DNA of 61,899 nucleotides from an uncultured Bacteroides sp. (GCF_905207245.1 NZ_CAJLKP010000032.1:1-61899); one strand, 5' to 3'. Numbered from the stretch's first letter, positions 43,128 to 52,472 are shown. Notes: generated by a model not told the origin, from the sequence alone. Program-made: numbers and translations.

Positions 43128-44228
43128 TTATTTCTTCTTCCGGTGTTCCTTCTTTAGGTAGAAGTTGAATCCGGCGTATATTTGTAGCGTACCGAATCCG
43201 TTGTTCAGGGAAAAATTGTCCCGGTAGTAATCATATGTTCTGCCCAGGAACGAAGTACCTACGAAGTATTTACTGTTGTTGTATACCACGCCTGCCCGCA
43301 ATATAAAGTCTATATTGAAGTTCTTGTACCAATCACTTGGCTCTTCCGCCGTCTTTTCAATACGCGAAGTCTTATAAGCAACCGCCGGACAGAGCGACAG
43401 GCAGGCAAGGCAGTTGCGTGCAAACACCCAGTTGTAAGCATAGCCGAAGTTGAGGCTGATGTTTGTGTATTTTATGTGCCTTACTTTCATACCGGGATTC
43501 ATCGTTTCCTGAATCACTTCGGGCAATTTTGTATAATCGAACTTCAGATTGTGTGTAGACACGGAGAGTCCGGCTATGAGCGAACCCGCATTTCGGCGCT
43601 GGTTGGTGGACTGGCTGAAAGCTGCCGGATAAGAAAAGTGCCGGTTATTGAAGATATAGTATAGGTTCATCCCTTTCATATTCACTTTCAAACCGTTGAA
43701 GTCTTCGGAGTAATTGGAAGGAATGCGGTCTGAGAAACCTGTCACATTGTGTATCTTATAATCGTTTCCTGTGCGGCGATAGAATATATCCACACCTAAC
43801 TTTGAACTATAAAGGCTAAGGTCAAATTCCGTTCCCCTGTTTTTACCACTTTTCTTTCCGATGAGTCCGTCTGTGTCTACAGACCAACCTAAGAATATCC
43901 AGCGCCAACCAAAATAAGCACCTATTTTATTGCGAGGGTTGGGAGTGAAACGGAGCCGTTGGGGCTCGGGGGCGGAAGTGCCTACGGAGTAATACTCGTA
44001 GTTGGTGAAATGGTCCAGCATTAAAGCGTAGTTGTAGCGGTTGGGACTTATGTAGGTTGTATCAAAATCATTAAAATTGAGGAACTTCTTTATTGCTTTC
44101 ATGAAGCCTCCCTGTTGCTTTCCGGTGCTGAGGCTATCATATACAATAGAGTCGTTCTCTCTGTTTTGAGCAAACAAAGCGAGCGGCAACAACATACACA
44201 ACCAGACGACAAAGCCTTTCAACATCAA
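43128..44228 (-). CDS. DUF4421 family outer-membrane-type protein
   Basis: 366 aa (an alternative ATG lies one codon inside). A signal peptide ending LALFAQ is followed by many alternating hydrophobic beta strands rich in Tyr, Phe and Gly (for example NKIGAYFGWRWIFLGWSVD), consistent with a small outer-membrane barrel. The last strand ends in FNFYLKKEHRKKK. Function unknown. It converges on the DUF4250 gene. Confidence 0.82.
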   Translation of the reverse strand: MMLKGFVVWLCMLLPLALFAQNRENDSIVYDSLSTGKQQGGFMKAIKKFLNFNDFDTTYISPNRYNYALMLDHFTNYEYYSVGTSAPEPQRLRFTPNPRNKIGAYFGWRWIFLGWSVDTDGLIGKKSGKNRGTEFDLSLYSSKLGVDIFYRRTGNDYKIHNVTGFSDRIPSNYSEDFNGLKVNMKGMNLYYIFNNRHFSYPAAFSQSTNQRRNAGSLIAGLSVSTHNLKFDYTKLPEVIQETMNPGMKVRHIKYTNISLNFGYAYNWVFARNCLACLSLCPAVAYKTSRIEKTAEEPSDWYKNFNIDFILRAGVVYNNSKYFVGTSFLGRTYDYYRDNFSLNNGFGTLQIYAGFNFYLKKEHRKKK

Positions 44229-44462
44229 CCTTATTTTAAATTAATTCTTCATACTTCTACGCTATAAACAAAGTAAAAAAGAAAAAGTGCAATCATTCTA
44301 TTTGCGAATTTAACGGTTCTTTTGCATATATCCAATAATCTCGCAGGTTTGTTTCATTCTTGTTTTTGCTATGTTATTTTTTAACAGGAGATGCTTGGGT
44401 AGTTAACAAGATTGTTATGTCTATTAAACCATGTTATAAAAGTGCCTGTTTGGGCCTGATAA
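44229..44462. other. Intergenic region with no recognised element
   Basis: AT-rich sequence between the DUF4421 start and the promoter at 44463. I see no gene or repeat in it beyond the expected DUF4421 upstream signals. The open frame at 44360-44557 (65 codons) is not supported. Confidence 0.5.
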
Positions 44463-44493
44463 TTTGGAGTTATCCTCAAAGTCCGTATCTTTG
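44463..44493 (+). promoter_or_regulatory. Promoter of a candidate small RNA
   Basis: TTTG (44463-44466), 19 bp, TATCTTTG (44486-44493): a perfect Bacteroides promoter with no gene directly behind it. Confidence 0.75.
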
Positions 44494-44499
44494 CAATGT

Positions 44500-44567
44500 G
44501 TTTTTCATAGTATTAGATTTAAGGTTAACAAAAAGATTGGCTGTCTGGGATAGATAGCCTTTTTTTA
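44500..44567 (+). ncRNA. Candidate small RNA of about 68 nt
   Basis: It lies between the promoter at 44463-44493 and a terminator with stem GGCTGTCT/AGATAGCC followed by seven Ts (44560-44566). No open frame fits. The 5' part includes CATAGTATTAGATTTAAGG. Families of paralogous sRNAs are described in Bacteroides thetaiotaomicron; membership was not tested. The ends are estimates. Confidence 0.6.
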
Positions 44568-44640
44568 TTGCCATATATGAAGGGCATATAGATAAAATGC
44601 TGATAATGTAATATTACCTATGACAATAAATTAAAAGAAT

Positions 44641-45003
44641 ATGAAACTTTGGAAATATAGTGGGACATTTCTTGTTATAACAGGACTAATCCACACGATT
44701 TATGCACTACTGCTTGGAAAAGAGGATTTTGCGGACATGATAAAAGATGGATTCATAAACTCCACAGGTGATAATTATAACCGTGCATTCGCCCTTTGGT
44801 TTTTAGTGTGTGGAATTATACTTATTCTTTGGGGGCAAACACTTCAATACTATATTAAAAAGGAGCATAAACCTGCACCTCTGTTTTTGGGGTATTGCAT
44901 TTTGGTATTTACTGTAGTAGGGTGTATTGCAGAGCCTATTTCTGGTTTCTGGCTTTTTTTACCACAAGCATTGATAATAATTACTGCAAATAGAAAAAGG
45001 TAG
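44641..45003 (+). CDS. DUF6463-like small membrane protein
   Basis: 120 aa with four hydrophobic helices (about 8-26, 50-68, 80-97 and 99-115). The start MKLWKYSGTFLVITGLIHTI and the FALWFLVCGIILILWGQ helix fit the DUF6463 membrane family. Function unknown. It is in an AT-rich accessory stretch, with a terminator 75 bp upstream. Confidence 0.75.
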   Translation: MKLWKYSGTFLVITGLIHTIYALLLGKEDFADMIKDGFINSTGDNYNRAFALWFLVCGIILILWGQTLQYYIKKEHKPAPLFLGYCILVFTVVGCIAEPISGFWLFLPQALIIITANRKR

Positions 45004-45050
45004 ATATATTGAAATGAAACTAAGTTAATAGCAACTACAAAACGATATAG

Positions 45051-45200
45051 AACTTTATACTCCTCTTCGGGCTAAATAGGATTGTTATTAATTTGGCCTT
45101 CTTTGTCATAGCTTTTAATCTCAAATTCAAACGTTGCGCTAAATGGTGGAAGTATGATTACTATGGCGATTGCAGCGTATGGAGAGTAGTTAAGGAATAG
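45051..45200 (+). pseudogene. Short coding remnant (C-terminal fragment)
   Basis: A 49-codon open frame without ATG, beginning after a TAG at 45048-45050. The translation contains INLAFFVIAFNLKFKRCAKW followed by WKYDYYGDCSVWRVVKE and a stop, which looks protein-like. No family was recognised. It probably is the 3' end of a deleted gene. Confidence 0.35.
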
Positions 45201-45226
45201 AAAACGAATTAAAAAAAGAGAATATA

Positions 45227-45586
45227 ATGAATTATAAAGACAAGGCGATACATTGTGTCAAGGATACGATATTGCCAATGCAAAGAAAGCAATTTGAAGA
45301 ATGTGGTTGCTGTTTAGACGAACAGTACAAACGATATGGGAATACAGAATGGCTTTTTGCGAAGACAATTGAAGAAGGACACATTTATGAAATTGGTTAC
45401 CCGGCATGTGTTTGTCCGGAGGTGGTAAGCGGAAAAATAAAAGACGTATCACATTGTGAATGTTCTCGCCAGAGCGTATTGTATATTATCGGAAATTTGT
45501 TGCCCGATAAAAATATCAGCGTGGAAATAATTGAAACCGTTTTGAGGGGCGCAGAAAAATGCCGTTTCAAGGTAACTGTGGAGTGA
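45227..45586 (+). CDS. Cysteine-rich small protein of unknown function
   Basis: 119 aa, no signal peptide or membrane helix. It contains eight cysteines, including pairs CGCC, CVC and CEC, and ends with GAEKCRFKVTVE. The pattern CECSRQSVLYIIGNLLPD followed by EKCRFKV recalls V4R/4VR-type or L-2-amino-thiazoline-4-carboxylate hydrolase-like C termini. I do not assign a function. Confidence 0.6.
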   Translation: MNYKDKAIHCVKDTILPMQRKQFEECGCCLDEQYKRYGNTEWLFAKTIEEGHIYEIGYPACVCPEVVSGKIKDVSHCECSRQSVLYIIGNLLPDKNISVEIIETVLRGAEKCRFKVTVE

Positions 45587-45818
45587 GTGGGGAAACGTGT
45601 AAATCTGAGTGCATGAATAGACGTTGAAAAAGTTAAAATACATGCATACAGTCTTTTGTGAGAGTGCTAAAAAGGGACGTTTACTCTCTGTAAAGTAACT
45701 TTTTGGAAATGGTTTATTTTTCTCTTTTAGAAGTATATCTCTGCAGCTGAGAAATATTGATTATTAATCGTGCTTATGTAGGCTTATATGCTATTTTTTG
45801 ATTTAAAACAAAAAAACA

Positions 45819-46412
45819 ATGAAACAAGAAGTTTTATTCCTTTTACTGAATGATTATGCCGACTGGGAAGGCGCATTCCTATCTATTACTTTAAATGCCG
45901 GAGTAATGCCGGGCAGTGAAGTGAAATACATCCCCAAAACAGTAGCCCCAACTCTGAACGAAGTACGTTCCATAGGCGGTTTCCGTACTTTGCCTGATTA
46001 TAGTTTCCAAACCATGCCTGCTGATTATGCTGCATTGATATTGATAGGTGGCATGCAATGGCAATCACCCGAAGCTGAACTGGTTGTCCCCATTGTGCAA
46101 GAGGCTTTGCAACGTGGGAAAATTGTCGGAGCTATTTGTAATGCTTCTGCATTTATGGCGGCACATGGCTTCTTGAATAATGTGAAGCATACCAGCAACA
46201 CGCTTCCGTATCTGAAACAATTTGCGGGTGAGCGATACACCAACGAAGCCGGGTATCAGGAAAAGCAAGCTGTCAGCGATAAGAATATCGTGACTGCCAA
46301 CGGCACGGGACATTTGGAATTTACTCGGGAATTACTACTTCTTTTAGAGGCTGACAGTCCGGAAAAGATAGAAGCGGCTTACGATTTTTATAGAAATGGC
46401 TTTGTGAGGTAA
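45819..46412 (+). CDS. DJ-1/PfpI family protein
   Basis: 197 aa. The class I glutamine-amidotransferase-like fold carries the nucleophile elbow AICNASAF with the conserved cysteine, and LILIGGMQW upstream. Members act as glyoxalases, deglycases, proteases or chaperones; the exact reaction is not shown. No signal peptide. Monocistronic, in an AT-rich region. Confidence 0.85.
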   Translation: MKQEVLFLLLNDYADWEGAFLSITLNAGVMPGSEVKYIPKTVAPTLNEVRSIGGFRTLPDYSFQTMPADYAALILIGGMQWQSPEAELVVPIVQEALQRGKIVGAICNASAFMAAHGFLNNVKHTSNTLPYLKQFAGERYTNEAGYQEKQAVSDKNIVTANGTGHLEFTRELLLLLEADSPEKIEAAYDFYRNGFVR

Positions 46413-46609
46413 CTTGCGAAGTTATATCTTTTTTAATAACATGACTACACTTTTTTTGAAAAGATAATTCAGAAATTATCTTGATAACAGTAGAATAAAT
46501 ATCAAAGAAATAAAAAAATGAATTTATATTTTAGTCTAATAATCAATACCATTTCATAACTGTTTGAACTAAATAATTGTTTTTTGTAAAAGCAGTGATA
46601 CCAGCACTC

Positions 46610-47110
46610 TTAGGATTCTAAAAGTGCTTTAAACCAGTAGTCATACAGCGATTTGTCACGTACCATCCCTCGCTGTATGACGTTGTGTACTGTAGGAATA
46701 TTGATGTCTACAGAGCTGTCACTATATAATTCATCCTCATAAATGGTGAGTCTTACTTCCGTATCTCCTGTCGGACGTTCAATCAGCAAGAAACTTAAAT
46801 GCCGATTGTATCTTTTGTATTTTTCAATCCCTATAAATTCAGCAGTGATGACTCCTGAAGCTTTATCACTGCTTGAAATATAGCATCCTTTCGCTTGTAG
46901 ACGTTCCAAAAGGTAGGGATAAAGTGTGTTGAAATGGTCTGAGTAGACACGTTTTGTTAAAAGGGTAATTTCTTCTTCTGATAAGGGCTCTGTGCTTTTC
47001 TTAGAAGAAGTGACGGATACAGCGGCAACGCCTCCTACCATAGCGGCTCCGCAAGATGAGAAGATACATAGTGCAATGACGGCACTTGTTAATAAAGTTA
47101 TAGTTTTCAT
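46610..47110 (-). CDS. Putative lipoprotein of unknown function
   Basis: 166 aa. A signal sequence with lipobox FSSC (Cys20) is followed by a Gly/Ala/Val-rich segment (GAAMVGGVAAVSVTSSKKS) and an alpha/beta domain (about 43-160). No known domain was recognised. It is divergent from the beta-helix pseudogene at 47269. Confidence 0.65.
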   Translation of the reverse strand: MKTITLLTSAVIALCIFSSCGAAMVGGVAAVSVTSSKKSTEPLSEEEITLLTKRVYSDHFNTLYPYLLERLQAKGCYISSSDKASGVITAEFIGIEKYKRYNRHLSFLLIERPTGDTEVRLTIYEDELYSDSSVDINIPTVHNVIQRGMVRDKSLYDYWFKALLES

Positions 47111-47268
47111 GTAGTTGCTGTTTTAAATAGTTTCTGACCTTATGCTACAAATATATAAATATTTTCTGTCTTTTCCTTTTTTGGAGTCACGGACTTTTTA
47201 GTATTTTTGGAGTAAAATTAAAATGCCACGTGGCAATGAAGGTATACATTGTCCAAAAATATAAATTT

Positions 47269-48676
47269 ATGAATAGGCTAATCGTTTTTCTTTTTATCGT
47301 TGTTGCAACATTCTTGCTATATGGTTGTGGCAATTCGCAAACTCTGAAAGAGGGTGTAAATTATTATTTTGATTCGAAAAATGGGAATGATGATAATAAT
47401 GGGTTATCCGAAGAGACAGCCTGGAAAAGTATTGATAAAATAAGAAGTGTCCGGTTGGAAGCAGGTGATAGTCTATTATTTTGTCGTGGTTCTGTTTTTT
47501 CCGGTATTCTTGAGATAAGTGTACAAGGCCGTTCCGATTGTAGATTTGTCATCGATGCTTATGGTAAAGGCAAGAAACCTTGTATTACTGCTCCCGACAG
47601 CTCATTATATGCAGTCTGCATTAAAAATTCAGACTATGTGACGTTGCAGCACCTTGAAATTATCAATAAAGGGACTGAACGCATGGCCCACCGTACGGGA
47701 GTAAAAGTGGTATGTGAGAATTATGGGACATCGCATAATGTGATTCTTAATGCTTTGGATATTCATGATGTGAACGGAAGCCTGGTTAAAAATGAAGGTG
47801 GAGGTTCAGGTATTTTGATTTATAATAAATGGAATAAGGATAGCATTGTTTCTGTCTTTGATAGTCTGACTATTGAAAATTGTGCCATACGCCGATGTGA
47901 GCGTAATGCTATAATCTGGAGTGCTCCCTGGAGCCGGAAGAACTGGCATCTGAGCACAAATACCGTTGTGCGAAAGAATCTTATCGAAGAAGTTCCTGGT
48001 GATGGAATCGTTCCTATAGGTTGTGATGGAGTTTTAGTGGAATATAATCTGATGCGCAACTGTACGGACCTTTATTCAATATAATTACAGCCACCATAAT
48101 GAAGGAGGCTTCATCCTGATTTGCAATGCCGGAAAGGGAGAAACTGATCCTGAAGATAACATTGGAAATATAGGCACTGTTGTCCGCTATAACATAAGTA
48201 TAAACGATGCAATTCGCACACGCAAAACACGTGTAGGCATCTTTTCACCTACCATACATATCGCTGGCCCCTGTGAAAATACCCGTATTCATAATAATAT
48301 TCTGCACGCCAACGTAAAACCTGCCAGCCATATTGACCGGAAAATGATTACAGCCGATTCATGGGGTGGTTATGCTGACAATACTACTTTTGTGGAGAAT
48401 GTTTTTTATGCTCCCGAAGTTTCGGCATTTAATCTCACGAAGTCCACTCGTAATATCTTTGACGGAAATTATTATCTGGGTTCTTTTGCCGGAAAACCGG
48501 AAGATAATCAGGGACATGATACATCAGCTTATTATTGCTCACTTCTTGAAAAAAATATGGAGGGCTTCGGTACTCTTTCCCATTTATTTGAAGAAGTGGA
48601 AGTAGGAGATGGAGCGGCGACTATTAAGGCCGTTAAAAAAGAGGCTGTTCATGAATTCTTTGAGAAGATGAAGTGA
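47269..48676 (+). pseudogene. Parallel beta-helix lipoprotein, broken by a deletion/frameshift
   Basis: Start at 47269; lipobox YGC and a beta-helix N terminus (DSKNGNDDNNGLSEETAW). The frame ends at 48084 after VEYNLMRNCTDLYSI. Another frame resumes at once as FIQYNYSHHNEGGFILICNA and runs to 48676. Family members have about 25 more residues (often with GIWPW) between these points, so a deletion of a number of bases not divisible by three near 48062-48066 is the likely cause. The remainder is intact. Likely a former carbohydrate-active or adhesin-like secreted protein. Confidence 0.75.
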
Positions 48677-48782
48677 TTTTATTAGGCATGGTTTCGCAGG
48701 ACAATAGAAGAATTAGTACCTTTGTATGCGAATACTAATGCGTTCCACCATAGGGAACATTGCGTCCCTTCATAAGGTACTT

Positions 48783-48828
48783 TTCGTCCCTCCATAAGGG
48801 AACGCAAAGTTCCTTATGGAGGGACGAA
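48783..48828. repeat. Perfect-arm palindrome with CCCTCCATAAGG unit
   Basis: Arms of about 20 nt, containing CGTCCCTCCATAAGG and CCTTATGGAGGGACG, flank a GCAAA loop; one C is missing in the right arm. Two related shorter copies, CCATAGGGAAC (48748) and CGTCCCTTCATAAGG (48763), lie just upstream. No T tract follows. It is 92 bp before the HU-like gene. Confidence 0.75.
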
Positions 48829-48919
48829 TAAGCTTTCGTTATCTTAGTCTTTAGTCCTTACGAAAAAGCGCCTTAGCCTTCACAGGTAATTTGATTAATC
48901 AATTAAAGAAAAGAAGATT

Positions 48920-49531
48920 ATGAGCGCTTATTACGACCTCTTTGAAAGTCCCGACGTACAACACACCGGAGAACCTCAACCTTTGTATGCCCGTTTTGTC
49001 CCCAAAGGCACTATGGGGCAGGAAGAATTTATTGACCGTGTCCATCGTTTCACGGGCATTAGCCATAGTTTGCTTCAAGGAGCAATGAAGGCTTTTACGG
49101 ACGAACTGCGTGATTCCCTCGCCAATGGCTGGACTGTGGAGTTTGGCGAACTCGGATATTTCACTCCCTCTCTGAATAGCCGTCGGGTGATGGATAAAAA
49201 AGAACTTCGTTCGGCGTCCGTGTCCTTACGTGGATTGAACTTCCGTCTTAGCAAACCGTTTTTCCGGGGACTGAATGAAAAGATTTCCTTTGAACGCAGA
49301 CCCGCTCAGGAAGCATCTTCTAATGCTTCCCGCGTTTTGTCCAAAGAAGAATGTTTGAGACTCTTACAGGAGTATTTGCAGAAGTATCCTTGCATTAATC
49401 GTGCGCAATATTCACAGTTGACCGGACGCAGTCGCAAACAGGCGATTGTGGAACTGAATGCTTTCATACAGGGAGGAGTGCTGGCGAAGCATGGGATGGG
49501 GAAGACGGTGGTATATGTAATTTGCAGGTAA
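48920..49531 (+). CDS. HU-family DNA-binding protein with C-terminal winged-helix-like extension
   Basis: 203 aa. The HU-type domain (about 20-130) is of the HU-HIG class found in Bacteroides, with RFVPKGTMGQEEFIDRVHRF at the start. The C-terminal part (about 145-203: RAQYSQLTGRSRKQAIVELN) looks like a winged helix. These proteins bind DNA without a known sequence preference and often sit in accessory regions. Confidence 0.85.
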   Translation: MSAYYDLFESPDVQHTGEPQPLYARFVPKGTMGQEEFIDRVHRFTGISHSLLQGAMKAFTDELRDSLANGWTVEFGELGYFTPSLNSRRVMDKKELRSASVSLRGLNFRLSKPFFRGLNEKISFERRPAQEASSNASRVLSKEECLRLLQEYLQKYPCINRAQYSQLTGRSRKQAIVELNAFIQGGVLAKHGMGKTVVYVICR

Positions 49532-49590
49532 TAGTTGTAATTTCTAAGACGAACACTACTATTTAATTTTTATTTTCTAGCTTTTTTAAT

Positions 49591-49865
49591 ATGTCAAACC
49601 GTTTGTTTTTTATTCTTTGTTTCTTCGTATGTTTCTTGATATTTACTTCTTGCAGTAGAGGAGAACAGGTAAATCAACGATTACTTCGTGCTAAAACTCT
49701 AATGAATTCCTTCTCGGATAGTAGTTATTTAGTTTTGCAAAAAGTCCGATGTGGCAAAGATTATCTACAAGATTTGCCCAAGGAACGGAAGGTACGGTTC
49801 ATTTCTTCCCTGGTAAAGTGGTGGATCCAGAGAGTAAATATTATTACCCATTAAATAAATTATAA
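49591..49865 (+). pseudogene. Chimeric remnant: lipoprotein N terminus joined to a toxin C-terminal tail
   Basis: The frame at 49591-49854 (87 codons) starts like Bacteroides TPR lipoproteins (lipobox TSC, then NQRLLRAKTLMNS). From 49749 another frame reads MWQRLSTRFAQGTEGTVHFF, then PGKVVDPESKYYYPLNKL and a stop at 49863-49865, which resembles the end of polymorphic-toxin domains. That stop is 2 nt before the next gene. The first frame continues by accident past the junction near 49745. Neither half is intact. Confidence 0.6.
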
Positions 49866-49867
49866 AG

Positions 49868-50338
49868 ATGAAGAATGTAAATATAGAAAATCTTACCGTT
49901 AATTTAGTCGTAGAAGAGGCTGGTATACGTGTAAAATCAGATGTTGGAAATATTCTGTTAGTTAATCAGGATATAGATAATGTAGCTGAACTTATCAGAA
50001 GTAATTTTAAGATTGTGGAAGAATATTATGAACAGCTCGTCAATAGGACAGATGAAATCATTAATATGTTAGATATATATTATTTGAGTCTTTCTATTGT
50101 ATTGCATTATTTATATCTATATAATTTTTGGAGGACAAATTATAAAAAGCAAGAAAATAGAAGTTTAAAATTTAAGGAGGAGGATTTTAATCATCCATCA
50201 ACTCATGATATAATATTTCATTATTTCAGATTAAAGTATCCGACAAGTTGGAAAATACAAAGTGCAGTCTTGTTAGGAGTAGGATTGGATGAAGTTGAGA
50301 GATATTACAAAGAAAGAGAAGAATTTTATAATAAATAA
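49868..50338 (+). CDS. Probable immunity-type protein
   Basis: 156 aa, AT-rich coding sequence. No signal peptide; a helical C-terminal half with many Tyr (HPSTHDIIFHYFRLKYPTSW). No family recognised. Its start codon is 2 nt after the stop of the toxin-like tail, the spacing usual for polymorphic toxin/immunity pairs, so I infer an immunity role. The toxin itself is mostly missing. Confidence 0.5.
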   Translation: MKNVNIENLTVNLVVEEAGIRVKSDVGNILLVNQDIDNVAELIRSNFKIVEEYYEQLVNRTDEIINMLDIYYLSLSIVLHYLYLYNFWRTNYKKQENRSLKFKEEDFNHPSTHDIIFHYFRLKYPTSWKIQSAVLLGVGLDEVERYYKEREEFYNK

Positions 50339-50567
50339 TTATGGAGTCTTATGTACGTATTAATCTCCGTTCTGCCAACCGTGTCATCCAACTTTAACCA
50401 AAATGCTGTTGAGCAGATAATCATAAGTGAAATGTTTCGGGTTGATTTAGAAATAGATTGAAATAACGAAAAGTATAAGAATCAATGAGAAAAAAGAAAG
50501 ATGTAAATAAGTAAATGTGAAGTACATTGTTTTTTTGATAAAGACTCGGTATAAAACAATCTATTTT

Positions 50568-51623
50568 ATGAACATGAACAAAAAAGGAATTGCACTATTA
50601 AGTTTATTAATATGGCTTTTAGGATGCATACAAAGGCCGGATGATGTATATCAACGGGCTATTGGATATGTGATGCCACTTATTGATAGTGGATACATAA
50701 CTGATAATTATATCCATTTGTATGAGATGGGAATGAACGATTCCAGTAGTATTTATACAATATTTGGAAGTGATTCTGTAATATCGAATTTTACAGAGTT
50801 CCCGTCTAAAATAGTGATGTCTGGTGGAAAGTATTTTTGTTTCGTAGAGTTAGATGAACCGGAGTTATCTGTAGAACAAGTAAATAGGATAACTAATTGC
50901 TACAATGACATTGGGATTGGGTATCCTAATTCTGATATTTGGTATATGGGGATTTCAAAATACAAAGATAACGGAGTACTAATAAAACAGTCACAAGATG
51001 CTTGGGATATGGTGGATTATCCGGAACTGTGGCCTTATTATTCAGGTGGGCAACCAGATAGAACAGATTTTTATATGTGGTTAGTGAGCCATGATATGGT
51101 ATTGTCAAAATCGGACTCTCTGTTTACTGACAACTTCAAATTTTATATAAGAAATATTTATGGAAAAATTGAAGTTTATAATAAGAGTGATTCAACAATA
51201 ATATTAGCTTCTGATGTTCCAGATAAAGCTTGTGTTGTTAGTGGGCATGATACACTTATGTTAGCACTTCGTGACTCATTGCCCTTTGAAATAGCTCCAA
51301 ATAGTTTATGTGTGTTGCATTATGAAAGTGAACAGAATGATTCGTTTTTTCAGAAACTGCCCACTAAAAATACATGGATGTCTTTATATGAGTTGTTAAG
51401 TGATTCGACCTATTGTTTTCTCAAAATAAATGGAGAATCTAAAACAATCCATTTACTGCATAATGACTTTCAATCATCTAGCAAAATAGTTGATGATTCA
51501 GGAAATGTTTTGAAAAGAATATGGAATGAGGGTATCTTTGATAAAGATAAACGAAGAGCAAGATTTTGGGGGATCAGTACGGCGTCTGTTCCACCAATGG
51601 GGGGGATTTTAGAATGTATATAA
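50568..51623 (+). CDS. Putative lipoprotein of unknown function
   Basis: 351 aa with start at 50568 (a GTG at 50517 would add 17 residues before the signal sequence). The lipobox LLGC follows a short hydrophobic signal. The rest is a soluble, Asp/Ser/Tyr-rich protein with no recognised domain. It is AT-rich, like its neighbours, and follows a probable immunity gene, so an immunity or accessory surface role is possible. Confidence 0.6.
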   Translation: MNMNKKGIALLSLLIWLLGCIQRPDDVYQRAIGYVMPLIDSGYITDNYIHLYEMGMNDSSSIYTIFGSDSVISNFTEFPSKIVMSGGKYFCFVELDEPELSVEQVNRITNCYNDIGIGYPNSDIWYMGISKYKDNGVLIKQSQDAWDMVDYPELWPYYSGGQPDRTDFYMWLVSHDMVLSKSDSLFTDNFKFYIRNIYGKIEVYNKSDSTIILASDVPDKACVVSGHDTLMLALRDSLPFEIAPNSLCVLHYESEQNDSFFQKLPTKNTWMSLYELLSDSTYCFLKINGESKTIHLLHNDFQSSSKIVDDSGNVLKRIWNEGIFDKDKRRARFWGISTASVPPMGGILECI

Positions 51624-52007
51624 CTGAATTAATATTTATCAATGTATTTCTTGATTGATAAAAACTATATAGAAGTTATTGATACTGTCTTATTATAGAA
51701 TAATCTTTTTTAGAATAAGACAGTATCAATAATTGCTATATATCTTAATCGCTTTTTTAAGCTAAAAGCGTGTTAAAGCTACCGAAAAATAGGAATAATT
51801 GATATTGTACTAAATGATATACTTTTTTTTATATTATTCTTATACTGCTATATTTCAAAGACTTATTAACTATAATATATCCAACTTTTTTCTACTAATA
51901 TATACCTAAGTCACCGTTAAAGCACCACCTCGCTTTCACGGCATAGTATCTTTGCAACGTGATCACAAACAAAGAACAATTTATTAACCATTTAAACTTT
52001 AAGAATT
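51624..52007. other. AT-rich intergenic region with a 19-bp-armed hairpin
   Basis: Arms 51676-51694 and 51714-51732 (TTATTGATACTGTCTTATT and its exact complement) flank a 19-nt loop. No T tract follows. A related ATTGATATTGTAC occurs near 51800. A TATCTTTG -7 box for the HU-like gene is at 51947-51954. Confidence 0.65.
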
Positions 52008-52472
52008 ATGTCTTTACGTTATGTTGTAAGAAAAAGAGTGTTTGGCTTTGACAAAACAAAAGCTGAAAAGTTTGTAGCTGAATCTCGTACGCTTGGGTTG
52101 ATTGACTTTAAAGAACTGTGTGAGGAGGTGACAAAAGTTGGTCTGGTGCCGAGTGGTGCGGTGAAATTTGTGTTGGATGCACTGATTGATACCCTGAAGT
52201 TGAATATTAACAAAGGCTTTTCCGTACAATTGGGAGATTTCGGTTGTTTCCGTCCCGGTATTAATGCAAAGAGCCAGGATAAACTGGAAGATGTGACAAC
52301 AAGTACGATTCGTCGTAGAAAAATCATTTTTAGTCCGGGAACCGTTTTCCAGGATATGCTACGGAATGCCAGCCTGACGCGTATGGTTGGAGAGGTAGCG
52401 GTTTCCGGTGGCACAACTCCTGACCCTGATGAAAGTGGTGAGGGAGATCTTAATGACAACCCATTGGGATAA
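52008..52472 (+). CDS. HU-family DNA-binding protein
   Basis: 154 aa. Begins MSLRYVVRKRVFGFDKTKAE; the HU-like domain covers about 1-125, with GFSVQLGDFGCFRPGINAKS as a characteristic strand-turn. A short acidic Gly/Pro/Asp-rich tail (GGTTPDPDESGEGD) follows. A TATCTTTG box (51947-51954) lies upstream. Related to the protein at 48920 but without its winged-helix extension. Confidence 0.88.
   Translation: MSLRYVVRKRVFGFDKTKAEKFVAESRTLGLIDFKELCEEVTKVGLVPSGAVKFVLDALIDTLKLNINKGFSVQLGDFGCFRPGINAKSQDKLEDVTTSTIRRRKIIFSPGTVFQDMLRNASLTRMVGEVAVSGGTTPDPDESGEGDLNDNPLG

Noticed and set aside
44360..44557. A 65-codon plus-strand open frame over the sRNA promoter
   Set aside because: Its frame runs through a strong promoter and has no protein-like features.
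47224..47235. The perfect palindrome TGCCACGTGGCA before the beta-helix gene
   Set aside because: A 12-bp palindrome is expected several times by chance in 62 kb. No second copy was found nearby.
50341..50397. An 18-codon frame MESYVRINLRSANRVIQL, slightly like a THUMP-domain strand
   Set aside because: Too short to support a call; the likeness could be chance.
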